A stretch of DNA of 64,000 nucleotides, from positions 42,106,237-42,170,236 of the forward strand of contig NC_090237.1 in NCBI RefSeq assembly GCF_024489055.1, read 5' to 3'. Shown piece after piece: positions 22,206 through 34,280 of the stretch (positions are counted from its first letter, which is position 1; each line of letters starts with the position of its first letter). The position numbers and the translations under genes were made by a program. Source of the stretch: Chanodichthys erythropterus (lineage: Eukaryota; Chordata; Actinopteri; Cypriniformes; Xenocyprididae). The notes beneath the pieces were generated by a model. That model was not told the origin of the DNA, did no database searches, and was given only the letters and a program-made list of their open reading frames with translations.

Positions 22206-22640
22206 TGGCCGTTTCTCAAAACCAAGTTCGCAAACTTCGGACTCGCGGCCTTGGTAGTTAGGTATGGGATTAATATCCTGCCATGATTCAAAACTGAAAA
22301 TAAAGTTCTGAAAGGTTGAACTAAGTGTTCGAAAACTCAAAATCTTACAAAAAAAGTTTTGCAAGATTGAAAAATAAGATTTGCAAGCTTGCAAAAATAT
22401 CTCTGCAAACATTAAATTGTTTTTGAGTTTTCCTTCTTCAGAAGTGCAACACTCTTTTTTTACGGTGTTGTGCAATCATTTTTTCAGAGTTTCAAATTTG
22501 TCACTGTTCTCCCAGTGTATAGTTTGTTTTCCAGATTTTGAAACCTTGTAAATGGTGATCTGAAAATGTGCGAATAGGTGAAAAAAGGTTTTGAAACTTC
22601 GAACTGAGGTTCGAAAGGGCGAAACTTATTACATTACATC
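22206..22640. repeat. Composite repeat copy 1, left part
   Basis: Its segments (cttgcaagcttgcaaa type, caacactctttttttacg, ggttcgaaagggcgaaac) match copy 2 at 33203-41340 in reverse orientation. The repeat is interrupted at 22640 by an L1 insertion and resumes at 27058. It has no coding capacity. Confidence 0.85.
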
Positions 22641-25600
22641 TTTTTTTATTTTTTTTTATTCAACAATTGCACAGTTTACAAGAGTGTTCATCTCCTTTAT
22701 AAAAATAACATATTGTGCAGTTTCCAACATTGCAAGTTTTTTTAACATAAACAAAAAATAAAGAAAAGACTCACATCATCATCATAGTTTGGAAGTACAG
22801 ACTTACAAAAATATATCAAATTGTTTACACACCTTCACAGTTTTTGTTGCCTTTTGATTAAGAGAATACTTAATCGTGTTGATATATTGCTTGACCTCAA
22901 TGTTAAAAGCAATAAAAGATGTTTTGGAATGCGCAAACTTACATTTATGAATGTAAAATTTTGCCAAGAGAATAATGAGATTAATAATGAAAGTTTCATT
23001 AGGCCTAGTCTTAGTTCTGTTGAGGTCATAAAGGCCAAAAAGAACATCCTTCCAAAACAACTTGAAATCTTTCTCAATTTTTTTCTGCAATAAAATTACA
23101 AATGTCAGACCAGAAACTCTGGACAAAAGGGCAGTGCCAAAACAAGTGGGTAACTGTTTCAATACTCATAGAGCAGAAAGAGCACATTACATCAATGTCT
23201 TTTTAAAAAAAATTTTACAATATGATCATAAGACGGGTAAAACTTAAATTATTTTAAATGATATATCTCTAATTTTGTTGGTCAGCAAATATCGGTTGGG
23301 TAAGAGCCAGACCTTCTTCCAGTCAATGTTTTGCACAAACTTATTCCAGTATGGAACCACATATGGGACTGTGATAATATCTTTTTTGAACAGGGATCTA
23401 ATTAGTTTATTGTTCTTACTATTGTTACAAGAAAAACAAATCTTACCAACTGAAGTGTCAGTCAGCGATAAAGTTAGTTGTTGTGTGTCCAATCTTGGTT
23501 GAGCTCTATATAACATGCAGACACCAGAGGAAATTGCTCCAAAGACTTTAGCATAATCTCCAGGAGACACAGGAATTTTGTATTCTTCTAGAAACTCATT
23601 ATAAGAGTAAAGACAACCATCCCTGTTAAATAATTGGTCAACAAAAATAATGTTATTATTAAACCAGTAATCAATAAATAAAGATTTGTGTTTAAACAGT
23701 ATGTCTTTGTTGTTCCATATGTAATATTTGTTGGGTGAAAATAAGAGACCATGAAAGGAAGGCCTGGCGGTGAAAGGATGCCATTTTTATCGGGGCTTTA
23801 TCAATATTATAATTACAGGTTAAGAAATAGCTCAACCCACCCAGTTTTGACAGAATATGACACGGTATGACATTCCAAATAGAATTGTTTCAACCAATTT
23901 ACTTTAAAAGTATTATTAAGAGTACAGAAATCGATAAAGTTTAATCCACCCTTTTCATAGTCATTTGTTAGAACAGACTTCTTCACATGATGAGTTCTAT
24001 TTTTCCATAGGAAATTAAAAAGTAGTTTGTCAATCTCAGCAATATGTTTTTTGTCCACATACAGAGATAGAGCTGGATATGTTAACCGTGATAAACCTTC
24101 TGTCTTAGACAGTAGGGTTCTGCCTCTGAGGGAGAAATCCCGCAACAGCCACTGGTTCAGCTTTTTTCTGGTTCTTTGATAATAGGGTTGAAGTTCAATA
24201 AAGTCCTTTTTTGTTGGTCCTTGGTAATTGTGATACCTAAGTGAACAAGTTCACTCTTGACTGGGATATTACAAATGGAAGATTTCAAGCAGTCCTTAAT
24301 AGACATGATTTCACACTTATTGATATTCAGCCTTAAGCCAGAGGCCATGGAAAATTTTTCTATGGTATTTATTGCACCAGAGACTTGATTTTCATCTCTA
24401 AGAAAGAGAGTGGTATCGTCCGCCAGTTGAGATATAATAAGCTCTCTACCAAAAATATTGATGCCGTTTATCTCACTTGATTTAATATGATCAGACAAAA
24501 GCTGGGCTACCAATATGAAGAGGTAAGGCGAAGCCGGGCACCCTTGTCGGATGCCTCTAGAGACATTGAACCTGGGAGACATACCACCTGGTAGTCTAAT
24601 TGAGCTATTACTATTGTTATAAAGACTTTTAATAGCTGAGAAAAAAAAGTCACCAAAACCGAATTTTTTAAGGGACTGTAAAATGAACGGATGCTCAACG
24701 GTGTCAAATGCTTTGTAGAAATCTACAAACAGCATGAACCCACCTTCCTCTACCATTTCTGGGTAATCTAAAATATCTAAGATGAGCCTAATGTTATTTC
24801 CTATATGCCTTTTGTTCAGGAAGCCTGATTGTGTTTCGTCTATGATGGAGTCCAGAACTGACCGCAATCTTCTAGCCAATAAGAGAGCTAAGATTTTATA
24901 ATCATTGTTAAGTAAACAAATTGGGCTAAAAATAATTTGTCCTTGTTTGGTTTAGGAATTAGGACTGTTATTCCTTGGGTCAGAGAGGTGGGGAGGCATT
25001 CGTTTTCAATGGATTCTAAGAAGACTTTCAATAAAAAAGGGGACAGTTTAGCGATAAAAGATTTATAAAATTCGGAGGATAGCCCATCACACCCAGGCGA
25101 TTTGTTATTTAGTTGTTTTACAGCTTGCTGTACTTCTTCAAGTGATATAGGCATGTCACAGTGCTCTCTATCCACTTCGCTTATTATCTTCACTGAAAGG
25201 GAGTTATTATCAGACGCAGTTGGGCTATATTGAGAGCTATACAAGTCTTTATAGAATTTTGAACAAAACTCAGATATTTTACGATGATCTTCAGTGATAG
25301 CTCCATTAACATTTAACTTACTGATACTGTTGTTGGTGGAACGATATTTCTCTAGACTAAAGAAATAACGAGAGTTTTGTTCACTTTCTTCTAACCACTT
25401 AGAGCGAGACCTGATAAAGGCACCCTTTGCTTTTTGCCGATACATTTCATCAAGTTTGATTTGTGAGTAAGATAACCCTTCTTTTTCCTCCTTTGTTAGG
25501 GAGTCAAATTCTCTGCAGGATAAATTTGTTATATTAGAGACAATCTTTAACTCCTCCGCTTTCCTGGCTTTGACTGTTTCAGCACCAATCTTTCTTAAAT

Positions 25601-27057
25601 ATTTTCCTATTTCATATTTGAGCAGGTCCCAGTTGAGCCCGAAACAGTTTTCTTTGTTTGCTTTAGACCAATAAAGTGAAATCATGTCTTTAATCTTATA
25701 TTGGACTATCCCATTTTGCAGAGCAGAACAGTTAAGCTTCCAGTAACTTGAGTGTGTGGTAAGTGTAGAACCAGCTGAGATATTAAGAGATATGCAAATA
25801 GCTTTATGATCAGTTAAGGGAGTAGGGCAGATGCTAACATCAACATAATCCTTGTTTAAACTGTCAGATATAAGCCAATAGTCCAGTCGTGATTGCCTAG
25901 AGCCTGATTTATTACTCCAGGTATACAATCTGCTATTAGGATTCTTCTCTCTCCATATATCTATCAATTTAAATCTTCTTATAAAGTCAGTCAAGTATGA
26001 GTCTGAATTGTTACGCTGAGAGGGTGGACTTTTATCTATAGAACCGTCTAGAATAATGTTAAAATCACCTCCTAACAATATAAGCGCATTTGGGAATCTA
26101 ACCAACCAACCTGTAAAAATATTTTCAATTGACAACAAAAGGTTCACATTTTCTTTCTTGGTATTGTACCCATAGATATTAGAAACTAAGTAGATTGAGT
26201 CATTGTGTTCAATAACTTGGCAAATAAAGTGACCGTCTAGATCACATTGTGTGGTCAAGACATTTCCATTAAACCTGTTATTTAAAGAGGTTACCCCAGC
26301 TGACCGCTCTGTTCTGTGGGAGAGCCATATAGTATTTCCCCACTGAGACCTCCAAAAGTTAGAATCGTCCTCATTAGAGTGAGATTCTTGAAAATAAACA
26401 AAGTCTGACTTGAATTGTTTTGCGAACAAAAATAATGCTTTTCTCTTAACACTATTACGAAGACCCCTGGCATTTAGTGAGATAAATAATAACATTAATA
26501 AAGACAAAAATAAAAACTATGAAAGATAAAGAACTTAACCTTAGAAAAGCCTTGGTTAAATAGCCTACTACTAGTGTTGATAAGTAACAGTGGGCTGTCG
26601 AGGGCTGTCGGCACCCTATTTAGGATTATAACTCAGCACCATAACATAACCTTAACATCAGTCACATAAAAAAAGAATAATGTTTAATATCATATAACCG
26701 TATAAGTAAGAGACGTATAAAAATTATAACGTTACCCTTTTTCTTTTTTTTTTTTTTTTAACCAGCAGGAACTTCACCTGCTATCTAAGTAACACAAAAT
26801 ATACTCGTGGTCGCTAGCTAAGCAGCTAGCCCCTTCCTCGTTGGACATGGAGTCGTTAGGACGCTTCTGTGCGGACTTTCTAGGCATTATAGTTGTGTTT
26901 GTTTGGTCTTTCACTGAGAGTTTGTGTTAATTTTTTCTTGTAATTTATTTCAGCTGCATTTGCAGAGGCTGGCGGTCAATATGTGCTTTAAAACCGGTTT
27001 GATGCCGAGAGCTCGTAACTTTGCGGCTATTCACTCCGCCATCTTGCCGGAAGCCTC
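22641..27057 (-). mobile_element. L1/Tx1-type LINE insertion with 12-bp TSD
   Basis: The direct repeat ttacattacatc lies at 22629-22640 and 27058-27069. On the minus strand the 5' end is at 27057 (caagatggcgg near the start) and the 3' end is an A-rich tail (22641-22660, with AATAAA-like motifs). ORF1 starts at about 26890 (MPRKSAQKRPNDSMSNEEGA), breaks after about 37 codons and is almost wholly deleted before ORF2 at 26507. Length is 4417 bp. TSD and tail show target-primed insertion into the older composite repeat. Confidence 0.92.
22803..26507 (-). pseudogene. LINE ORF2: AP endonuclease and reverse transcriptase, frameshifted
   Basis: The N-terminal 240 residues form an APE-type endonuclease, with SLNARGLRN, the metal-binding E in FQESHS, GGDFNIILDG, SRLDYWL and TDHKAI. 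Linker and RT follow: KSPGCDGLSSEFY, motif A FVDFYKAFD, GIRQGCPASPYLF and motif C LADDTTLF. The C-terminal part continues to a stop at 22803. Endonuclease plus this RT pattern fits L1/Tx1 LINEs. Frame breaks are a short indel near 24890-24930, an A-run slip near 24150 and further breaks between 23570 and 23815 and near 23085. The protein is not translatable in one piece. The endonuclease frame of 539 codons is intact. Confidence 0.9.
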
Positions 27058-27365
27058 TTACATTACATCATTTGCACTCGTATTGCAGACTATTTTTTCA
27101 GAGCCGAGTTTACAACACCAACTTTGCGGAGATACGCCCACACAGTTGCGAGCTTGCGACTCACGTGATTTGTGGCAGCTTTGTCACGCAGCTCTGCTCT
27201 GAAACTCAGGCTGAGCGAAAATGAAGCTTCGCAACTTAAAAAAAAGCCTGGAGGGAGGGCCTTCTGCTCTTGGCCAATGCTTTGCTATCTGCTGACGTAC
27301 AGTCCAATCACAAGTCGTATTTACTGGAAAGGTGGGATTGACCGACTGCTCCGCCAATGACCAAA
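27058..27365. repeat. Composite repeat copy 1, right part
   Basis: Sequence from the second TSD to ccaatgaccaaagc matches 33205-33380 and 33954-34115 in reverse orientation (for example aaatcacgtgagtc reversed, and ttactggaaaggtgggattg reversed). Confidence 0.85.
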
Positions 27366-28523
27366 GCGCACAGGACAGAGCCGTTGCGACACTCCCATAG
27401 ACTTCCATAGGAACTTTGGAATGCGGAAGTAACGCGTGTCGTGGAGCAGCCGATAGTTCCAGCGCTGAACCCCAGTCATTTTCAGTGATTCTGAAGATCA
27501 ATCGCTGGTAAGTTGATGAAATTACTGCATTTTTGACGTTTGAACGCATTTCCTGACCTCTCATGAATCTAGTCAATAGTTGTATTTTATGTAACCAGCT
27601 TTAGTTAATGTGTATTGCAAGTTAATAACGTTAGTTAGACTCTAATTGCAGCTAGCTTAAGTCACCAACACTTCACTAACTTTAGCTACCATAACCTGAC
27701 ATCAGTTGGGCTACATTTACGTTTACAAGTTCGTTGTCAAACAACGTTTATCTTCAGTTATTAGATTTGTTGTTAATGTTAGCAACACTTAGTTGCCAGT
27801 CCATTAAAGTACCAGAGAATAACACAGTAAGGAGGTTGAATACACTATATTAGGAACACCTTTACAATCTAATGTAATTCAATACAACAGCTCTGCCATG
27901 AATTCTACTTTAATGAAGTTTATAATCAGCCAGAAATGTGTAAAATCAATACTGAGCTCATAGTTAAAGGTGATGTTTGGGTTCAGATGGGTTTCTTATT
28001 TACTTACATGAGGTGGCCAGAATATTAAACACATCTGAATAGAAAGCAACAAGTGCAAAAACACCAACACAAACTATGACCTCAATGCTAAATCATCATT
28101 ACATTTACACCTCTATGACAGCATTAAAAAATGGATCTTTTCACTTATTTGCATAATTTCTTGGATGAGCAAAATAATCACCCAGCTTCTTCCATAATGT
28201 TATTGTGTGGAAGAATAAAAATTTGAATAACAATAGTGGTTTGTATATAGATATGTATTTTTTTCTCACTTAATTTTATCTGCACTGGATTACATAGCCA
28301 AAATATCAGAAATCATGACAAATGTCCAAATAGTTATGGACCGAACTGTAGATGTGTTCTCTCACTTCTGTAATGTCAACCTCGTGAAAATGTTTTGGAA
28401 ATGTGTATTTAATCTTCAATGTATTAACCTTAACACTGTTTCCTCTTTCTTCACAACTCCCAGTTCTGTCCAGCAGCAGGTTTGACTCGACTCCAGACCC
28501 GGTCTCCTCTGGGGCCTGACACA
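27366..28523. other. Non-coding stretch with a possible 5' exon
   Basis: GC-richer sequence 27366-27512 ends at a strong donor (cgctg then gtaagttgat) and is followed by AT-rich sequence. This could be a non-coding first exon on the plus strand, but no downstream exon is visible. Nothing else is seen to 28523. Confidence 0.3.
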
Positions 28524-29686
28524 GGCCCTGTTTGCACCTGGAGTTAAAATGCATTTTGGTCGATCGGATCACAAGTGGACAAGGGAGACACATACACGTT
28601 TACACCTGGTGTTTTAATCCATCTCTTTACACCACTTCTGTCCCGATTTCTTCGAGGGGGTGGGTAAATGTATGGGTTTTTATAGATCTTTCAATCTAAT
28701 AGACAAAATAAGCTTGAGCAGTTTATATATGAACACACCCAGAGATGACAGGAAAACATACAGAGAGCATCAGTGTTTGTTTCTGTTCTGACAGCTGCGA
28801 GTAGTGCCGCGTTAAGCCTTCACGGGGCCCTGGGCTAACGAACGCAAAGCCCCCATCCCCATCCCCTACTGCGCAGTATATAGTGGACTTTTGTTGTCAA
28901 GCACTCAATTCACTTTCGTATGGGCTGTTGTACAGTACACACACGGTCCGTGCCATCACAAAAATTGGGCTGCACGCGGACGGGGAGCGCGGACGTCTGC
29001 GAACCCTCTTGATGATGAAAATTACACGATGCGAATGCCCGAAGTATACCTTGGTGTTAAGCCTGTAATAGCGGGCCACCAATCCAGCCATATGCACGTG
29101 CATACCCAGACGCTACGCACACTGTCCTGGTTGTATTCCTGTGTGCATGTCCGCTGCGCGCCTGTGACTCTTGATTCGGGTGTGACAACGATGCGTTTTA
29201 AAACGCAAAAGAGGATTGTCTCGCGGGCCCCCCCAAGTGTTCGGGGCCCTGGGCTGCAGCCCATGTTGCTCATTAGGATAACGCGGCCCTGGCTGCGAGA
29301 TCAGCTGAACACAGTGAGTGTGTGTTAGAAATCAGGGATGGTGAGAGAACATTGTGCTTGGTACGTTTTACATCTTCAAAACAAACTTGGGTCTTCAGCC
29401 AACAAAGTTTAAATCCAATCTAGCTAGCATGCTTCCCATAATGTTTACACATTAGGTCAGTAGGCGGAGAGTAGAGGGTCTTTAGTGGCGGTTCGAACAC
29501 ATTCGACCACATGAGCGTTTACAATATGAAAGCAGTCCGGGTGAATGCATTTTCAAATACCTCTGGAAGTGGTCGAAAGTGGACAAACTCAAACCGTTTT
29601 AGACCCCATTTACACCTGTATTTAGTGTCGTGCACTTGTGATCAGATCAGCCAAAACGCATCTCAACACCAGGTGGAAACAGGCCC
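28524..29686. mobile_element. DNA transposon with about 100-bp inverted ends
   Basis: The left end ggccctgtttgcacctggag and the right end caccaggtggaaacaggcc are inverted and similarity extends about 100 bp (gatcacaagtg, tttacacctg). The interior lacks a transposase and contains a nested element at 28802-29291. Confidence 0.8.
28802..29291. mobile_element. 490-bp hAT-like element nested in the previous one
   Basis: The 8-bp duplication gctgcgag lies at 28794-28801 and 29292-29299. The ends tagtgccgcgtta and taacgcggccctg are imperfect inverted repeats, and sub-terminal cggggccctgggct occurs near both ends. No coding capacity. Confidence 0.88.
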
Positions 29687-29781
29687 ACAGTCTGCTTCTG
29701 GCAGTGGAATGCTCTCACCCCAAAATTCAAGTAACTATAGCATTCCAATAGTGTGGAGTTTGAATGCTTTTGCTATCAGTA

Positions 29782-30713
29782 TACAGTACAGTCCAAAAGT
29801 TTGGAACCACTAAGATTTTTAATGTTTTTAAGTTTCGTCTGCTCACCAAGGCTACATTTATTTAATTAAAAATACAGTAAAAACAGTAATATTGTGAAAT
29901 ATTGTTACAATTTAAAATAACTGTTTTCTATTTGAATATATTTGACAAAGTAATTTATTTCTGTGATGCAAAGCTGAATTTTCAGCATCATTACTCCAGT
30001 CTTCAGTGTCACATGATCCTTCAGAAATCATTCTAATATGATGATCTGCTGCTCAAGAAACATTTATGATTATTTTCAGTGTTGAAAACAGTTGTGTACT
30101 TTTTTTTTCAGGATTCCTTGATGAATAGAAAGTTCAAAAGAACCGCATTTATCTGAAATACAAAGCTTCTGTAGCATTATACACTACCGTTCAAAAGTTT
30201 GGGGTCAGGAAGAATTTTTATTTTTATTTTTTTGAAAAGAAATTAAAGAAATTAATACTTTTATTCAGCAAGGATGCATTAAATCAATCAAAAGTGACAG
30301 TAAAGACATTTATAATGTTACAAAAGATTAGATTTCAGATAAACACTGTTCTTTTGAACTTTCTATTCATCAAATAATCCTGAAAAAAAAAAAATTGTAC
30401 GCAAATATTTTGTACAATTGTACACATTAAATGTTTCTTGAGCAGCAGATCAGCATATCAGAATGATTTCTGAAGGATCATGTGACACTGAAGACTGGAG
30501 TAATGATGCTGAAAATTCAGCTTTGATCACTGGAATAAATTACTTTGTCAAATATATTTAAATAGAAAACAGTTATTTTAAATTGTAATAATATTTCACA
30601 ATATTACTGTTTTTACTGTATTTTTAATTAAATAAATGTAGCCTTGGTGAGCAGACGAAACTTTTAAAAACATTAAAAATCTTAGTGGTTCCAAACTTTT
30701 GGACTGTACTGTA
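29782..30713. mobile_element. TA-flanked MITE with an internal second-family end
   Basis: The ends cagtacagtccaaaagtttg and caaacttttggactgtactg are inverted and flanked by TA. At about 30181 the terminus of the other family (cactaccgttcaaaagtttg) appears inside, facing the same way, without its partner. The element is a mosaic with the locus at 11620-12554. Confidence 0.85.
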
Positions 30714-31146
30714 TATATATAAGCCCTTGACTGATTCTCGATTCACCACCAGGTCTCCAGATCATCCTACGGCTGCGTTAGAAGAATGTAATGGCTATTG
30801 TGAACACTTGTATTCCTTTTCTGGCCTGCTTTCTGCCATCTTTCTCTCCCTGTAGGAAGTCGAATGAGTTTCTTTGAAAGCAGAACATTCAAGGAAAATT
30901 TACCTACCCTCTCCCTGGATATAATATATAATTAAGTGTTTTGTTGAATGCAATTGGTTGCCTATATTTTTCACTGTTGACCAAACTTCTTTCTTGAACT
31001 GAGCAGCTTAATTCATTGATATTAACTTGTGCATGTTTATGTGAATGTATCTTAACATAATGCAACATTAGGATGTTAGTAATTTTTATGACCATAGAAG
31101 CATGAGAAAAAATTAATTCAATTCAAAGGGATGGAAAAAATAAAAT

Positions 31147-31150
<4 letters not shown>
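30714..31150. other. Non-coding stretch
   Basis: No gene or paired repeat termini seen. Confidence 0.55.

Positions 31151-31219
<69 letters not shown>
31151..31219. repeat. (TA)n microsatellite, left flank of the nested element
   Basis: About 34 TA units. Confidence 0.95.
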
Positions 31220-31224
<5 letters not shown>

Positions 31225-31350
31225 GGTGGGCATAGATTATTTTTTTTAATCTAGATTAATCTAGATTAATTTTGGAATTAATCTAGATTAAAATGGCTCA
31301 TTTGAATTCTGCCGAAGACATTCAGAATATGTGAGATACCCAAATTGTCC

Positions 31351-32070
31351 CTGCGTCCCAATGTCCATACTATCCATCCTAAATAGTATGTGAGACTAAA
31401 ATAAGTGTGTGCCAAAGCATAGTATGTTGAAAAGAGTATGCCAAAAGACCCCGGATGGTCTACTATTTCCGGTAGATTTTCGAAGTGTGGATCCGTGCAC
31501 ACTATAAAGGCTAATATTGTCCACAACCCATTGCGCATTGTACGAGGATTCAGTTCAGAACTACAAACACAAGTAAAAAGTGTTAAAAACTACAAAACAT
31601 GACGAATATGCACGATGGACGCTGAGAGGTTGTTTGAGTGACTAATAATCAGTTCAAACTGATAGAAAATATTTATTTAATGTTATATGTGTTATTTTTC
31701 ATCTGCAAATACCAATGTGGACTTTTATAAAGATCGGATTGGCCATTAACTTTTGAATGCATCTTTATGCATTAATATGAGGAGAGTTCTCCACATGAAA
31801 GACTCGCGACTGCAGATCGACGTGCTGCATTTCTCTCCGATACGGTAGGAAATTCGCTAAATGAAATGTGGAGGATGTAAGATGATTGACAGGGCAGTTT
31901 ACGGTGACTGGATGCGACAGAGAGCAAAGACGCAACTGTATGACGTGATAGTATGTCCCAAAGCTTGTCTACTCTTTTGCTACACACTCAAAAGTAGCCT
32001 AAGTACTTTTTGTTCACAGAAAGAGTACATATTTTAGGGCGTAGTATAAGTAGGCGAATTGGAACGCAGC
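31351..32070. mobile_element. Nested MITE (tgcgtcccaat ends)
   Basis: The left part gcgtcccaatgtccatacta and right part ggcgaattggaacgca are inverted and imperfect. A further gtatgtcccaaagcttg lies inside. No gene. Confidence 0.65.
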
Positions 32071-32074
32071 AAAT

Positions 32075-32515
32075 GACTAGAGAAGATTAACCTCAGTGGA
32101 GTTAAACTTTTGTATAGGTTATATTTTGTATATTGACATCTTACCGCGTTTGAAACAACACTGATTCTCATGTTCATTCATGTTTATTTGATGCTATAAA
32201 TGGCCTGATAAGAGATGATGAGTTTACGAGCCTCTTGAGCTGAGGCGCTACAGCAATCTGTCACCACCATGGTCACGACACATTAAAGAAAACGGGTTTT
32301 ATTGTTTGAATTTCTTAAAAAACTACACAGTTTTAAAGCTGGGACTTTGTTAAATATCATAAGTTACCTGCTTTGTCTTGTCAGTGTCCTCTGCTCCGTG
32401 ATGCATTTATCACTGTGTGACGTGACGGGCCTGACCGCACCACGGCTTGTCGACCAAAGCAACAGTAACTAAGGGGGGCTGGTGGTTCTTTGCGAAGGGT
32501 CAGTTCGGCTAGGTA
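32075..32515 (+). repeat. Second, partial copy of the helicase-bearing element
   Basis: Collinear with about 17640-18035 (gcatttgaaacaac type, gtttatttgatgctataaat, aaagcaacagtaactaaggg). It stops just before the position of the helicase ATG, and neither terminus of the element is clear. Confidence 0.75.
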
Positions 32516-32677
32516 TACATCCGCGCTAAAATATCAAGGTGAAAGTCATCATAGCTTGTGTAGAATAGACCCAGCTCCCAACCCAACTTTGAGAATAGAT
32601 TAACGGAGATATTTTTTTTATCGCCCGATAAGAGTCTCGCGTTAACGCAGCACGTTAACGCCGTTAACGGCCCACCA

Positions 32678-32684
<7 letters not shown>

Positions 32685-32742
<58 letters not shown>
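32685..32742. repeat. (TA)n microsatellite, right flank
   Basis: About 29 TA units. Confidence 0.95.
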
Positions 32743-32746
<4 letters not shown>

Positions 32747-33202
32747 TACATACACATATGTTTGTATGTATTTGTGTGTTCTGATGAATGTACATTTTAA
32801 CAGACCACACTGTTAACAATAATGCCGTCTCTCTTTCACTCTCCAGATACAATACACTACTGTAAGTGTAGTCAACGTAGTAATCAATTTTATTCAATAT
32901 TTAATCAGTATTATGCATTAATATTTACTGAAAAAAAAATGCTGCAAATACAGTAGTTGCTGTGAATGTATTTTACGTTATGGGAGCAGCCCCTCTTCTC
33001 TCCAAAATGAAACACAAAAACTGATTAATGCTGTTTCCGCCACTCCCCAGGACAAAGAGGCTATCGTATGTATGTAATGTAAGTGTCAACGTAATAATCA
33101 ATGTATATTATGCGTCAATGTTTACGGATAATTGCTGCAAATATAGCTACAGCTGTCTGTCCCGCTTAAAACCATTCAAACTGGTCGACGGCGCGGATTT
33201 GT
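32743..33202. other. Non-coding stretch
   Basis: No gene or repeat structure seen. Confidence 0.5.
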
Positions 33203-33383
33203 TTGGAACTATTGCTTTGGTCATTGGCGGAGCAGTCGGTCAATCCCACCTTTCCAGTAAATACGACTTGTGATTGGACTGTACGTCAGCAGACAGCAAA
33301 GCATTGGCCAAGAGCAGAAGGCCCTCCCTCCAGGCTTTTTTTTAAGTTGCGAGGTTGTGAAGCTTTATTTTCGCTCAGTCTGA

Positions 33384-33943
33384 AGCTACGTCCACACGAA
33401 GCCAGAGCTTACCCTAAACCGATATTTTTTTTTCCTCATCTCAAAAAATATCTGCGTCCACACGAATCCACTGAAACGACTCAAAACAATGTAATAAACA
33501 TGCCAGACCATTATGTGGCGCTGTAATTCTGCCGCAGAAATGCACTTAAAGCAGCGAAGAAGACTTGGAGCATGCGCATAAACCTTGTGCACTGAATACA
33601 AACTTTAGCAAAGCTTAGAAATAACACTTTATTTTGGTTCAGTAGCTTCTGCAGCATGAACACAAGCATGTAGAGTCTGCTATTGCTGCTGTTTTGTGGT
33701 GTTAGCGCGTCTGACTAGGGGTCGACACGTGGGGTGATGACATCATCGTTTCAGAAAATATACGGATTGCCCCGTCCACATGACAACGCCAAGCCGGCGT
33801 TTTCAAATTTTTCCACTCTGGGACCCAGTTTCAAAAAATACCGGTTTCACCTTTCGAAAACGCCGGATCCGTGTGGACGAAACGCCTATCCAATAAAAAA
33901 TTTGTGCGGTTTCACTGAAACGCGTCTCCGTGTGGACGGGGCC
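33384..33943. mobile_element. MITE with cgtccacacg ends
   Basis: The left end agctacgtccacacg and right end cgtgtggacggggcc are inverted, with tga on both outer sides. Internal copies of cgtccacacga occur. The element is absent from composite copy 1 at the equivalent site. Confidence 0.8.
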
Positions 33944-34280
33944 TGAGTTTCAGAGTTTCAGAGCAGAGCTGCATGACAACGCTGCCACAAATCACGTGAG
34001 TCACAAGCTCGCAACTGTGTGGGCGTATCTCCGCAAAGTGGGTGTTGTAAACTCGGCTCTGAAAAAATAGTCTGCAATACGAGTGCAAATGATGTAATGT
34101 AATATGTTTCACCCTTTCGAACCTCAGTTTTCAGAGTTTCAAAACTTTTTTTCACCTATTCGCACACCAGTTTTCAAATGTTTCAAATCTGGAAAACAAA
34201 CTATACACTGGGAGAACAGTGACAAATTCGAAACTCTGAAAAAATGATTGCACAACACCGTAAAAAAAGAGTGTTGCACT

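Larger units (their letters stand above)
31220..32684. mobile_element. Element with TAGaGGTGGGC-type ends inserted in a (TA)n tract
   Basis: The left end tagaggtgggc and right end gcccaccacta are inverted, with (TA)n on both sides (31151-31219 and 32685-32742). The interior holds a second TIR element (31351-32070) and a fragment of the helicase-bearing element (32075-32515). Sub-terminal aatctagatt palindromes are present on the left only. Confidence 0.7.
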
